Source of the DNA: DTU064 sp045588245
Lineage (GTDB): Bacteria > Bacillota > Clostridia > Oscillospirales > CAG-272
Assembly: GCA_045588245.1 (NCBI GenBank)
Contig: JAZNDW010000011.1
Location: forward strand, 62,001 to 126,000
DNA length: 64,000 nucleotides
Reading direction: 5' to 3'
Shown: positions 21,898 to 31,282 of the stretch, one piece after another
How positions within the stretch are numbered: the first letter of the stretch is position 1
How the letters are laid out: the number at the start of each line of letters is the position of its first letter
Notes under the pieces: model-generated
The model's database searches: none
What the model saw: only the letters and a program-made list of their open reading frames with translations
Told to the model about the DNA's origin: nothing
Position numbers and translations under genes: made by a program

Positions 21898-24216
21898 TTA
21901 TTCTGTATAGAACGTCTTATAATTTGAATAAACGATGTTATAAACGCCGTCGTTGCAATAATCATTGTTGTAGATGTACTCGCCGTTTGCGTTCACGGCT
22001 TTGACCTCAACGCAGTTGACACCGTTTTCGTTAAGGCAGGAATTGTCAAGTGTCACCGTTGCGACACCGTCAACGATGTCAGAGGTGATTACAGTCGTTC
22101 CGTTCACCTGGAACGTCACTTTTTTCGACTTTGACACAGAGCAGGATGCGGTAATGACTGTTTGGGTTTCACCCACCGACACGTCCGTCACCTTGATTTT
22201 GCCGTACGTCTGATAGTATCCGAGCGAATCAATGAGCGTTTCCATAGATTCAAACTGTTCGTCTAGCCAATCAACGCGAGTCTCGATAAATTCGATCATG
22301 CTCGCAACGGCGTCATCGTATTCCTCGCCCTTATAGGACTTGTACGTTTTGCGCCATCTGTTGTCGTTTGCAAGCGCCGAGATACGGAGATCCTCCACGT
22401 ACATGTCGATCGTTCCGCCGTCTTTTATCATGTCTTCGATCAATGTGTCGCGCACTTCATGGTAGCGTTCATATACGAGCGCCAAAAAGTACGGGTCTCT
22501 TATAAGCATACGGTTCCACTGCACCTTCTGATAATACTGCTCTACCGTGAAAGCGTCCTCGGTTGTGTGCCACGATTCGGGGTAGTACGTATTGATGTTA
22601 TACATATTGATGTTGCCCCACGCCCAGTCGAAGTCCCACTGCGGTGCGATATAAGCTTTGCCGTCAACATCTTTATAGTAGAAGAAGCTGTTCTTCATGC
22701 TGTCCCAGTTCATGGCAAACTCGCAGAAAATGAAGTTGTTCACAAGGCTGTCCATGTCGAAGAAATCGGAGTAATGCCAGCCGTCGTGAGCTGTGTCGCG
22801 GTAGCTTGCGATATTGTACGAATATCCGTAGTTGTCGGTAGCGTCGGGTTCTTCAAAGTCTCCCCAACCGCCGCCCCAGCCGCTGCCCCAGCCGCCACCC
22901 CAGCCGGGACGTCCGCCCCAATTCATGTTGCCTGTTGCCTCATAATGGGTATCGGATGAACGGAAGAAGAAATCGTCGCTGTGAAGCGCATATTCGAAGC
23001 TCTGCATGAATTTGTATGCAGATTCGTAAAGCTCGGTGTCCTCAAACGAATCGGCGGCAGACTGAGTTCCCTGACCGATATCGCTGAAATAAAGCGGCTG
23101 TCTGTACGCAGATTCAAGACGCGACAGCGTGGAATCATCTCTGCTGTAAAAGTCCATCTCGATGATGTATCCTCCCGTACGCTCGGGGAGCGTCACGCCA
23201 AATTCTTCAAACGTGTACGTCTTTTTGTTATATTTGAACTCACCGCTGTCGACCCAGCTCCAATCGGATACAAGTGTGTCCTCAATCTCGATAGCCTTAG
23301 CTTCGTATTCCTCCGAGGTGACCTCTCCGTCATCGCGCAGTTTCTTTGCGAGTGCCAAAGCGACGTCCTCCGCCGCGTCGGACCAATCGTAAATATCAAT
23401 ACGGGAGTTGTCGATGCGTATCTGTTCGCAAAGCTGATATACACCGTAGTACTCGCCATTATAGATAAGCACGACGTTTTCGCTCTTCGTGTAATACTCG
23501 GTTCCAAGCGCGCCCGAGAAGTCGTAAAGAAGCTTGTTTCTCATAAGAGTATGGTCGATGGCGTTTGCCAAAAGCACCCAATGGCGGCTCTTGCCGTCTG
23601 CCATGTCGAGCATATTCTCTTTCGTTTCAAGCTTCAGCTTGAACGGACGCTTATCAAGATTCGCCGTTGAGTTTCCTCGTAAACGAAGCTGTGCCGCACC
23701 CTCGTATAAGCCTTTTACTGTCGTTGAGTTGCCTTGCATCGTGAGCGCAACGTCGACGTATTCATTCTTTGATATCGCCTTATACTTCGCCTCGCCCGAA
23801 AAATAAAGCACGGGTAGCTCGCTACAGTAGATCATAAGATCATCGTATCCGTCAACGGATACGGTGATCATCGATTCAAGGTCGCTTCTCTCGGGGGTAT
23901 ACGCTCCCGTCGTGTCCTCGAAGGTTTCAACCTCGTCGTTCGTCATGTGGGTTATGGTCCACGTATACGTTACTCCGTCGGGATAACCGTAGCAGGTGAG
24001 CGGAACGCCTACCTTGGCAAAGGAATTGAGAAAGCACACCGTATCGGGTGGAACCTGCTCCGGTGTGAGCACGCCGTCCGACGTCGTTTCCTCGGGGACG
24101 TATATAACGTCTGTTTCGGTATCGCCGCCGTTCGCATCGTCACCGCAGGCAACGAAAGAAAAAAGGAACAATGTCAACAGCAAAAGTGCCGCTGACTTAA
24201 CAAATACGGAAGACAT
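21898..24216 (-). CDS. CotH kinase-domain lipoprotein with a Gly/Trp-rich insertion
   Basis: 772 aa. Lipoprotein signal peptide with lipobox FVAC (Cys24). Residues of about 50-130 look like an Ig-like domain (VTYTWTITHMTNDEVETF). The CotH protein-kinase-like domain spans about 150-640: LRLRGNSTANLDKRPFKLKL, HWVLLANAIDHTLMRNKLLY, YNGEYYGVYQLCEQI and the metal-site candidate PQWDFDWAWGN. Between these, near residue 435, is a Gly/Trp-rich tract (WGGRPGWGGGWGSGWGGGWG). A C-terminal beta module (about 665-760) closes the protein. CotH proteins phosphorylate partners in Bacillus spores and occur with cellulosomes in clostridia; the partner here is unknown. It starts 25 bp after potD with no terminator seen, so read-through is possible. 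Confidence 0.85.
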   Translation of the reverse strand: MSSVFVKSAALLLLTLFLFSFVACGDDANGGDTETDVIYVPEETTSDGVLTPEQVPPDTVCFLNSFAKVGVPLTCYGYPDGVTYTWTITHMTNDEVETFEDTTGAYTPERSDLESMITVSVDGYDDLMIYCSELPVLYFSGEAKYKAISKNEYVDVALTMQGNSTTVKGLYEGAAQLRLRGNSTANLDKRPFKLKLETKENMLDMADGKSRHWVLLANAIDHTLMRNKLLYDFSGALGTEYYTKSENVVLIYNGEYYGVYQLCEQIRIDNSRIDIYDWSDAAEDVALALAKKLRDDGEVTSEEYEAKAIEIEDTLVSDWSWVDSGEFKYNKKTYTFEEFGVTLPERTGGYIIEMDFYSRDDSTLSRLESAYRQPLYFSDIGQGTQSAADSFEDTELYESAYKFMQSFEYALHSDDFFFRSSDTHYEATGNMNWGGRPGWGGGWGSGWGGGWGDFEEPDATDNYGYSYNIASYRDTAHDGWHYSDFFDMDSLVNNFIFCEFAMNWDSMKNSFFYYKDVDGKAYIAPQWDFDWAWGNINMYNINTYYPESWHTTEDAFTVEQYYQKVQWNRMLIRDPYFLALVYERYHEVRDTLIEDMIKDGGTIDMYVEDLRISALANDNRWRKTYKSYKGEEYDDAVASMIEFIETRVDWLDEQFESMETLIDSLGYYQTYGKIKVTDVSVGETQTVITASCSVSKSKKVTFQVNGTTVITSDIVDGVATVTLDNSCLNENGVNCVEVKAVNANGEYIYNNDYCNDGVYNIVYSNYKTFYTE

Positions 24217-24241
24217 AATAATCTAACCTTTCGCCCGTTTA

Positions 24242-25285
24242 TTATTCGCAAAGGGATTTGAACGTCACCCAAGCCTCCATGTGAGCTTCTTCAGCGTCGC
24301 CGCCGATCGTTCCGATCATCTCAGAGCTTTCCGCGGTCACACCTGCGGGAAGCGTCAGGAAGCTCTTATAGTCTTCGTTAATGTATGCTTCGGATGCAGA
24401 ATATGTGCAGTAATATCCGAGATGCTCAAAGCACTTCGCTCCGCGTTCAGCATCGAGGATATAGTCAAGGAACTTATATGCCGCCTCCGCGTTCGGAGCA
24501 TCGGACGGAATGAATCCCGCCATAATGCCAAGACCTATTCCCTCCTCGGGATATACGACCTCGAGCGACGGATTTGTCAGCTTCGCCAGCGTTACCTGCG
24601 ATGTATACATAACGGCAACGGAAACCTCGCCGGAGATAAGATCGTCCTGAAGGTTATCGTCCTTGATAAGACGCACATTCGGTGCAAGCTCCGCAAGCTT
24701 TTCTCCCGCTGCTTTGATCGTGGCGGCATCCTCGGTGTTGTAGCTTTCGCCCATCACCTTGAGTGCCATACCGTTGATAACACGGTAGTTAGCGATCATT
24801 CCGATGCTGTCCGCCAGGGAAGGATCCCAAAGATCGGCGTAACCGTTGATCTCAACCGACACCTTTGCGGGGTCATATACGATCGTCTGAACGCCTGCTC
24901 CGTAAGGAACGGTGTATTCATTCTTCGGATCGAAGAACTGGCTTTGATATATAGGGTTGATGTTACCGTAATTTTCAAGCTTTCCGGCGTCGAGCTTCTG
25001 AACGAGCCCTTCCGCGATAGCGGTTTCTATGATGTAGTCGTCAGCGATAACAAGGTCGTATCCGCCGCCCTTCGTTTCCTCTAACTTTGCAAGCATCGTT
25101 TCATCATAATCAAAATTTTCGTATCTGACCGTGATGCCCGTTTCTTTTTCAAAGCCGTCAATGATCTCGTCGGGGAACATTCCCTCCCACGTGTAGAGCG
25201 TGAGTACCTCTCCCTCTTCCGAGCATCCCGAAAGGATGGGCAGGCACAGCATAAGCGCAAGCACAATAATCAATGTTTTTTTCAT
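24242..25285 (-). CDS. potD: Spermidine/putrescine-binding lipoprotein PotD
   Basis: 347 aa, the family length. This is the receptor of a polyamine ABC importer. Signal peptide with lipobox LSGC (Cys21). The mature part starts EVLTLYTWEGMFPDEIIDGF, the conserved PotD/PotF opening, and includes YDLVIADDYIIETAIAEGLV and the C-terminal AYKFLDYILDAERGAKCFEH. Its start overlaps the potC stop by 4 bp. It is the last transporter gene of a potABCD operon. Confidence 0.93.
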   Translation of the reverse strand: MKKTLIIVLALMLCLPILSGCSEEGEVLTLYTWEGMFPDEIIDGFEKETGITVRYENFDYDETMLAKLEETKGGGYDLVIADDYIIETAIAEGLVQKLDAGKLENYGNINPIYQSQFFDPKNEYTVPYGAGVQTIVYDPAKVSVEINGYADLWDPSLADSIGMIANYRVINGMALKVMGESYNTEDAATIKAAGEKLAELAPNVRLIKDDNLQDDLISGEVSVAVMYTSQVTLAKLTNPSLEVVYPEEGIGLGIMAGFIPSDAPNAEAAYKFLDYILDAERGAKCFEHLGYYCTYSASEAYINEDYKSFLTLPAGVTAESSEMIGTIGGDAEEAHMEAWVTFKSLCE

Positions 25286-26106
25286 TTTGTAGCTCCTGTA
25301 GTTTTTTTATTTTTTGTCCCGCGAAGCGAGACTGTCATCGAAATTAAGTAGCACACAAGCGTTACGGCGAGCATAAGTGTGCACAAAGCGTTTATTTCGG
25401 GTGTGGTACCCGTTTTGAGCTGTGTGTACACCTTCACGGGCAGTGTGCTGTTTCCAACGCCCGAAACGAATACGCTGATTATAACGTCATCAAAGCTCAT
25501 CGCAAAGGCGAGAAACATACCCGAGATAAGCGCAGGCATGAGCAGAGGCAAGGTGATGTCAAAGAATGCGCGAAGCGAGCTTGCGCCGAGGTCACGCGCC
25601 GCATCAAGATAAGATTCGTCCAACCCGACAAGACGCGATTTCACCTGCATATAGATATACGGGATCGAAAACGAAACGTGTCCGATCAGAAGCGTGCCGA
25701 AGCCGAGCTTCATTCCGAAAAGTGAAAAATAAACGAGAAGCACCATACCGAGTACGATCTCTGGGATCATTATAGGCAAGGATGAAATATATTCGACAGC
25801 ACCTTTGAACGGAAGCTTTGCTTCCTTAATGCCGAGCGCGGCAGCAGTCGCTATGACAGCCGCAATAACGGCGGCAGCGACGCCGAGCAACACGCTCATT
25901 CCGAGCGCGGCGAACATTTCCTCGTCCGCGAAAAGCTTATCGTACCATTTAAGCGAAAATCCGCCCCAGACAGAGCTAATCTTACTTTCATTTAAGGAAT
26001 AAAAAATAATAACGAAGATCGGCAGATACGACAGCGTCGTCAGCGTCGCAAGATACGCGCGCGAAAATACACGGCGAGATTTAGGCTTTGATCTCTTCGT
26101 TTTCAT
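25282..26106 (-). CDS. potC: Spermidine/putrescine ABC transporter permease PotC
   Basis: 274 aa, six predicted helices. The EAA loop is ESYLDAARDLGASSLRAFFD, followed by ITLPLLMPALISGMFLAFA and SFDDVIISVFVSG, all typical of PotC. AAAGGAGTG precedes the start. It lies 56 bp after potB and is translationally coupled to potD. Confidence 0.94.
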   Translation of the reverse strand: MKTKRSKPKSRRVFSRAYLATLTTLSYLPIFVIIFYSLNESKISSVWGGFSLKWYDKLFADEEMFAALGMSVLLGVAAAVIAAVIATAAALGIKEAKLPFKGAVEYISSLPIMIPEIVLGMVLLVYFSLFGMKLGFGTLLIGHVSFSIPYIYMQVKSRLVGLDESYLDAARDLGASSLRAFFDITLPLLMPALISGMFLAFAMSFDDVIISVFVSGVGNSTLPVKVYTQLKTGTTPEINALCTLMLAVTLVCYLISMTVSLRGTKNKKTTGATK

Positions 26107-26162
26107 TTTTTCACTCCTTTCACGCGATATTTTACATTTGACTATATTATTTTAGGCAGCTG

Positions 26163-27041
26163 TTATCGTTTCACTGCGGTTTCAAGCTCCTCAACCTTTG
26201 CCACGCGGCGATATATCCATATAAGAACGCTCGTCAGTACCATCAATATGACAGCAAGCGCCGCCGCAAACGGCTGATTGTGCGCCTTCATGAGCTGTTC
26301 CTGTATCAGGTTGCCCACAAGAACGATCTTGTTTCCTCCAAGTATGTCGGCGATAAAGAAAAGCCCCATTGACGGAATAAACGTAAGTATTATGCCCGTC
26401 AAAAGTCCGGGCAAAGACAAACGGAACGTTATGTCCCAAAACGCGCGTGCGCGCGACGCGCCAAGATCACGTGCAGATTCAACGAGTGACCAGTCCATCT
26501 TTTCGATACTGCTGTAGACCGAAAAGATCATATAAGGCAACAATACGTATATCATTCCCACAACGACGACGGGATACGTGTACAAAAGCTTCAGCGGTTC
26601 GTCGATGATACCTAAGATCATCAAAAGCTTGTCAAGCAGTCCGTTGGCACGGAAGATGATTATCCAGCCGTATAAACGGATCAAAGAGTTGACCCAGAAC
26701 GGTATCATCTGGAGCGTCATAAGACGGCTTTGCCACTTTTTTGACGAGCGAGCCATAAAATATCCGTATGGATAGCCGATCAAAACGACTGCCGCCGTCG
26801 TAAAGAGACCGAGTTTCAAAGACTGCACGAACGTCTCCGCATAAACAGGACTTAAAATATTCTTATAGTTTTCAAGCGTGAAAACGTATTGTATTCCCCA
26901 CACCTCGTCACGTGTGAGAAAGCTTAACAAAAGCATATAAATAAGCGGTCCCAAGACGAACACAAGCGTGAAAATATACATCGGCAACGTCATAAGCGTT
27001 GCGCGGAGCTCCCGCTTTTTTTGCAGATTCCGTTTTTTCAC
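26163..27041 (-). CDS. potB: Spermidine/putrescine ABC transporter permease PotB
   Basis: 292 aa with six helices. EAA loop WSLVESARDLGASRARAFWD, then ITFRLSLPGLLTG and the PSMGLFFIADILGGNK segment, are standard for PotB. The start is the GTG at 27041, inside the potA stop (GTGA overlap), with GGAGGC just upstream within potA. An in-frame upstream extension exists but would lie entirely inside potA without a ribosome site. Confidence 0.93.
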   Translation of the reverse strand: MKKRNLQKKRELRATLMTLPMYIFTLVFVLGPLIYMLLLSFLTRDEVWGIQYVFTLENYKNILSPVYAETFVQSLKLGLFTTAAVVLIGYPYGYFMARSSKKWQSRLMTLQMIPFWVNSLIRLYGWIIIFRANGLLDKLLMILGIIDEPLKLLYTYPVVVVGMIYVLLPYMIFSVYSSIEKMDWSLVESARDLGASRARAFWDITFRLSLPGLLTGIILTFIPSMGLFFIADILGGNKIVLVGNLIQEQLMKAHNQPFAAALAVILMVLTSVLIWIYRRVAKVEELETAVKR

Positions 27042-28120
27042 ATGCCGCCTCCGTCCGTATCGCAAACGACAACAGCCGACGTCGGATCCCACGAAACGTA
27101 AAGCTCATCTCCCGGCTTATATTCAGAGTCAATACCGTGTCTGCTTGCCGTGATGAGGACGCCGTCAGGCGTCGTCATAACTATGCGGAGCATTCCGCCC
27201 GCAAAGCTCTTTTCCGCAACGGTGACGGGAATCCCGCCGTTTTCTTCATCAGAAATGATGATATTTTCGCGCCGAACCGCGACCGTCACGCTATCACCAA
27301 CAGATACGTCCATTCCATTTTTCTTCGCGCCTACCGTGCCGCCCAAAGCAGCTACGGTGACAACGTCGCCGCCATCTGCGGCAACGATACCGCGGATGAT
27401 ATTCGCCTCGCCGACAAAACGGGCAACGTACGCCGTTTTCGGCTCGTCATAAATCTGTGCAGGCGTGCCGATCTGCTCGAAAACACCGTTACGCATAACG
27501 GCGATGCGGCTCGACATATTGAGCGCTTCTTCCTGATCGTGAGTTATGTATATGAACGTGATTCCGAGCTCCTTTTGAATATGCTGCAGCTCGATCTGCA
27601 TCTGTCTGCGAAGCGACAGGTCAAGCGCACCGAGCGGCTCGTCAAGCAGAAGAAGCTTCGGATCGGCGATCACGGCGCGTGCTATCGCGACGCGCTGGCG
27701 CTGTCCGCCCGAGAGCTCATGCGGACGCCGCTTTTCGTAACCGGAAAGCTGCACAAGCGCAAGCGCACGCTCCACTTTTTCTTTTATTACAGTTTTCTTT
27801 TCTCCGCGTAAGCGAAGCGCGTAACCGACGTTATCCTCAACGTTCATGTGCGGAAACAGTGCGTAATTCTGAAACACCGTATTCACGGGACGCTTTTCGG
27901 GCGCAACGCCCGTCATATCCTCGCCGTCAAGGACCACAGCACCGCTGTCTGCATCGATCAAGCCTGCGATAATGCGCAAAATCGTCGTTTTTCCGCATCC
28001 GGACGAGCCGAGTAATGTTACAAACTCGCCTCTTTCAACGTCAAGGTCAATGCCGCGCAAGACGGAGGTTTCCCCAAAGCTTTTTTCAATTTTCGACAAG
28101 GACAGAATCGTTTCGCTCAT
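27038..28120 (-). CDS. potA: Spermidine/putrescine ABC transporter ATP-binding protein PotA
   Basis: 360 aa. It powers the polyamine importer from the cytoplasmic face. Walker A LLGSSGCGKTT, signature ELSGGQRQRVAIARA, Walker B LLLLDEPLGALD and switch His in ITHDQEEA. The C-terminal third is a TOBE-type regulatory domain. GCGGAGGGG precedes the ATG at 28120. First gene of potABCD; the promoter is at 28183-28212. Confidence 0.96.
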   Translation of the reverse strand: MSETILSLSKIEKSFGETSVLRGIDLDVERGEFVTLLGSSGCGKTTILRIIAGLIDADSGAVVLDGEDMTGVAPEKRPVNTVFQNYALFPHMNVEDNVGYALRLRGEKKTVIKEKVERALALVQLSGYEKRRPHELSGGQRQRVAIARAVIADPKLLLLDEPLGALDLSLRRQMQIELQHIQKELGITFIYITHDQEEALNMSSRIAVMRNGVFEQIGTPAQIYDEPKTAYVARFVGEANIIRGIVAADGGDVVTVAALGGTVGAKKNGMDVSVGDSVTVAVRRENIIISDEENGGIPVTVAEKSFAGGMLRIVMTTPDGVLITASRHGIDSEYKPGDELYVSWDPTSAVVVCDTDGGGM

Positions 28121-28182
28121 AACCCCTCCGCTGACACACGGTGTCGATCAAGTATCACAAATAAAATAATATCTCATTTTAT

Positions 28183-28212
28183 ATTATACACCATATTACA
28201 GGCTTTTTTCAA
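28183..28212 (-). promoter_or_regulatory. Promoter of potABCD
   Basis: Minus-strand TTGAAA (28207-28212), an 18-bp spacer, TATAAT (28183-28188), between the valS terminator and potA. Confidence 0.75.
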
Positions 28213-28261
28213 GGTGTTACCAAGCATAAAGACATTTTTTACATCTTGGTTATAAAAAGAC

Positions 28262-28287
28262 AAAAAGAGGGGCTTTTGCCCCTCTTT
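28262..28287 (-). terminator. Terminator of valS
   Basis: AAAAGAGGGGC/GCCCCTCTTTT stem with a TTTT loop, just past the valS stop. Confidence 0.88.
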
Positions 28288-28304
28288 TGTTCATAAATTC
28301 AACA

Positions 28305-30935
28305 TCAAAGTGCCGCAAGAGCTGCCTCAAGGCCGGCTCTGACTTCACGGTACTTCTGAAGCTTCGCACGCTCACCCTCGACGACTGCCGCGGGTGCTTT
28401 TGCGATGAAACCTTCGTTACCGAGCTTCGATTCAAGACGCTTGATCTCGTTTGCGTTCTTGTCAAGCTCTGCCATAAGACGCTTTCTTTCCGCTTCAAGG
28501 TCAACAAGCTCACCGAGCGGGATATAAACGGTCGCGTGTCCAGTTACGATTCTGACGACGTTGCCCTCGGGCGTGCCGTCAACGAGCTGAGTTTCAGATG
28601 CGGACGCAAGACGCTTGAAGAACGGCTCTGCGTCGGCGCCGAAGATCTCGGGAGACTTCGTTTCAAAATAGAGTGTCGCCTTCTTTGATGGAGGAACGTT
28701 CATTTCGGCGCGGCGCGAACGAATCGCACTGATGGCATCGATAATGGCATTCATATCGAGCTCTTCACGTTCGAAAACGAGTGCCTCGTCGTATTCGGGG
28801 TACGGGGATACCATGATAGACTCCTCGTCTACACCTTCATACGGCGGCAACGAGCCGAAGATCTCCTCTGTTATGAACGGAATGAACGGATGCAGGAGCT
28901 TGAGCGTTCCGTTAAGAACGAACGCGAGCGTATTCTGCGAGATGCGTGAGCGTTCCGTTTCCTTTTCGTTGAGCGACGGCTTTGTAAGCTCAATGTACCA
29001 GTCGCAGTAAATATCCCAAACGAAGCCGTAAAGGCTCGAAAGCGCGATACCGAGCTCGTACTTGTCGAGTGCGGAAGTAACCTCGGCTACGGTCTTTTCA
29101 TAGCGAGTCAGCACCCACTTATCCTCAAGCGCAAGCGTTTCCGCCTTCGGATATTCGATCTTTTCGATCGTAAGATTCATAAGGACGAAGCGTGCCGCAT
29201 TCCAAAGCTTATTTGCAAAGTTACGTGCAGCTTCGATCTTCTCGTCGGAGAAGCGCATATCGTTTCCGGGAGAGTTGCCCGTAGCAAGTGCGAAGCGGAG
29301 CGCGTCCGCGCCGTACTGATCGATGATCTCAAGCGGATCGATACCGTTGCCGAGCGATTTGGACATCTTTCTTCCCTGCGCATCACGAACGAGACCGTGA
29401 ATCAGCACCGTATCAAACGGAGCCTTGCCCGTGTATTCAAGCGCGGAGAAGATCATGCGCGATACCCAGAAGGTGATGATGTCGTAGCCCGTAACGAGCG
29501 TGTTCGTCGGGTAGAAGCGGTGCAGGTCGGCTGTATCATCAGGCCAGCCGAGCGTCGAGAACGGCCAAAGCGCAGAGGAGAACCACGTGTCAAGCGTGTC
29601 GGGATCCTGCTCCATTTTGCATCCGCACTTCGGGCAAACGGCACCGTCTTCCTTTGTGACGATCATCTCGCCGCAATCGGGGCAGTAGAATGCGGGGATT
29701 CTGTGTCCCCACCAGAGCTGACGGGAGATACACCAGTCCTGTGTGTTCTCCATCCAGTTAAAGTAAAGCTTTTCAAAGCGTTCAGGAACGAACTTCGTTT
29801 CGCCGCGGCGAACGGAGTCAACGGCAGGCTTAGCAAGCGGCTCCATCTTAACGAACCACTGCAAGCTGATCATCGGCTCGATCGTCGTTCCGCAACGGTA
29901 GCAGGTACCAACCTCGTGTGTAAGATCCTCGATCTCGTGCAGATATCCGCCTGCGCGAAGGTCCTCAACAATGGCTTTGCGCGCTTCGTAGCGGTCCATG
30001 CCTGCGTATTTCGGATAATTTTCCGTGATTTTTGCGTCCTCTGTTAAAACAACCTCCATCGGCAGATGGCAACGGCGGCCGACCTCGAAGTCGTTCGGGT
30101 CGTGCGCGGGAGTGATCTTAACGCAGCCTGTACCCTTGTCGAGCTGTGCGTGCTCGTCCGCAACAATCGGAATGCGTCTGCCAACGAGCGGAAGCACGCA
30201 GTACTTGCCGATCATGTTCTTGTATCTTTCGTCCGCAGGGTTAACGGCAACGGCAGTATCGCCGAGCAGCGTTTCGGGACGTGTCGTCGCAACCTCAACG
30301 TATCCGCCGCCGCCAACGAGCGGATAACGGATATGCCAGAAGTGGCCTGCCTGCTCCTTATAGTCAACCTCGGCATTCGAAATAGAGGTCTTGCAGTGCG
30401 GACACCAGTTTATGATACGCTCACCGCGGTAGATGAGTCCCTTTTCGTAAAGGCGAACGAAAACCTCGCGTACTGCACGGGAGCAGCCTTCGTCAAGCGT
30501 GAAGCGCTCGCGGCTCCAGTCGCACGACGAACCCATCTTCTTAAGCTGGGAAATGATGCGCGAGCCGTACTGATTTTTCCAAGCCCACGCACGGTTCAGA
30601 AATTCCTCGCGTCCGAGATCCTCTTTCGTGATGCCTTCCTTACGCATCGCTTCAACGATCTTCGCTTCCGTTGCGATGGATGCATGGTCCGTACCGGGAA
30701 GCCAGAGCGTGTCAAATCCCTTCATACGCTTATAGCGGATGAGGATATCCTGCAGAGTATTGTCAAGCGCGTGGCCCATGTGGAGCTGACCTGTAATGTT
30801 CGGAGGCGGAATCACGATCGTATACGTGGGTTTGCCTTCTTTATTCGGGGCGAAATAGCCGTGATCACACCAATCGGCGTATATACGGTCTTCAAAATCC
30901 CCGGGACTGTATGTCTTCGGTAATTCTTTTCTCAT
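28305..30935 (-). CDS. valS: Valine--tRNA ligase
   Basis: 876 aa, normal length. It charges tRNA-Val in the cytoplasm. Class I signatures: HIGH box as GQLHMGHALDN near residue 50, KMSKS box in GRKMSKSLGNGIDP, and a zinc-ribbon-like CPDCGEM with CPKCGCKM. The C-terminal coiled coil (about 810-870) has the ValRS tRNA-binding arm pattern. ATG at 30935 is preferred over a GTG two codons upstream, because AGGAGA is correctly spaced only for the ATG. It is preceded by a T-box leader. Confidence 0.97.
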   Translation of the reverse strand: MRKELPKTYSPGDFEDRIYADWCDHGYFAPNKEGKPTYTIVIPPPNITGQLHMGHALDNTLQDILIRYKRMKGFDTLWLPGTDHASIATEAKIVEAMRKEGITKEDLGREEFLNRAWAWKNQYGSRIISQLKKMGSSCDWSRERFTLDEGCSRAVREVFVRLYEKGLIYRGERIINWCPHCKTSISNAEVDYKEQAGHFWHIRYPLVGGGGYVEVATTRPETLLGDTAVAVNPADERYKNMIGKYCVLPLVGRRIPIVADEHAQLDKGTGCVKITPAHDPNDFEVGRRCHLPMEVVLTEDAKITENYPKYAGMDRYEARKAIVEDLRAGGYLHEIEDLTHEVGTCYRCGTTIEPMISLQWFVKMEPLAKPAVDSVRRGETKFVPERFEKLYFNWMENTQDWCISRQLWWGHRIPAFYCPDCGEMIVTKEDGAVCPKCGCKMEQDPDTLDTWFSSALWPFSTLGWPDDTADLHRFYPTNTLVTGYDIITFWVSRMIFSALEYTGKAPFDTVLIHGLVRDAQGRKMSKSLGNGIDPLEIIDQYGADALRFALATGNSPGNDMRFSDEKIEAARNFANKLWNAARFVLMNLTIEKIEYPKAETLALEDKWVLTRYEKTVAEVTSALDKYELGIALSSLYGFVWDIYCDWYIELTKPSLNEKETERSRISQNTLAFVLNGTLKLLHPFIPFITEEIFGSLPPYEGVDEESIMVSPYPEYDEALVFEREELDMNAIIDAISAIRSRRAEMNVPPSKKATLYFETKSPEIFGADAEPFFKRLASASETQLVDGTPEGNVVRIVTGHATVYIPLGELVDLEAERKRLMAELDKNANEIKRLESKLGNEGFIAKAPAAVVEGERAKLQKYREVRAGLEAALAAL

Positions 30936-30969
30936 TTGCACTCTCCTTTATATAAAAACATATTGTAAA

Positions 30970-31240
30970 CAAAAAAATAACGCGCCCCGAATATAAATTC
31001 AGGGCGCGTGAAGCGCGGTACCACCTGATTCACGCAGAAATCCTGCGCGCACTCAAAGCCGCTGTAACGTGCGGTACACGTCGCGGAATACGGAATCGTC
31101 AAAACCTGCCGTTCCCTCTCCCGCGCCGCTCGTGCGGCGACCTTCCAAACCTGCGCTGCCTGCCGACCTTCCACCGTCATCGACTCGCTATGTGCCCGCT
31201 TTTGTCTGTACTCCTCCGCGTCATTGCGTTTTATCAGTTA
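30970..31240 (-). promoter_or_regulatory. T-box leader of valS
   Basis: The minus strand carries the T-box core AGGTGGTACCGCG (31014-31026), which pairs with uncharged tRNA. It is followed by a GC-rich terminator hairpin (ACGCGCCC/GGGCGCGT, 30980-31009) and a T-run. The roughly 270-nt transcript before valS fits stems I-III plus antiterminator. Uncharged tRNA-Val would prevent termination. The Val specifier codon was not located with certainty. Confidence 0.92.
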
Positions 31241-31246
31241 CAAATC

Positions 31247-31275
31247 TTTATATCACACCGACGCGTTTTTGTCAA
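31247..31275 (-). promoter_or_regulatory. Promoter of the valS T-box transcript
   Basis: Minus-strand TTGACA (31270-31275), exactly 17 bp, TATAAA (31247-31252). Confidence 0.88.
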
Positions 31276-31282
31276 GCATTAT

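Noticed and set aside
22855..22930. Possible CRISPR or satellite repeat from GCCGCCCCAGCC-type units
   Set aside because: It is the in-frame Gly/Trp tract of the CotH-domain protein.
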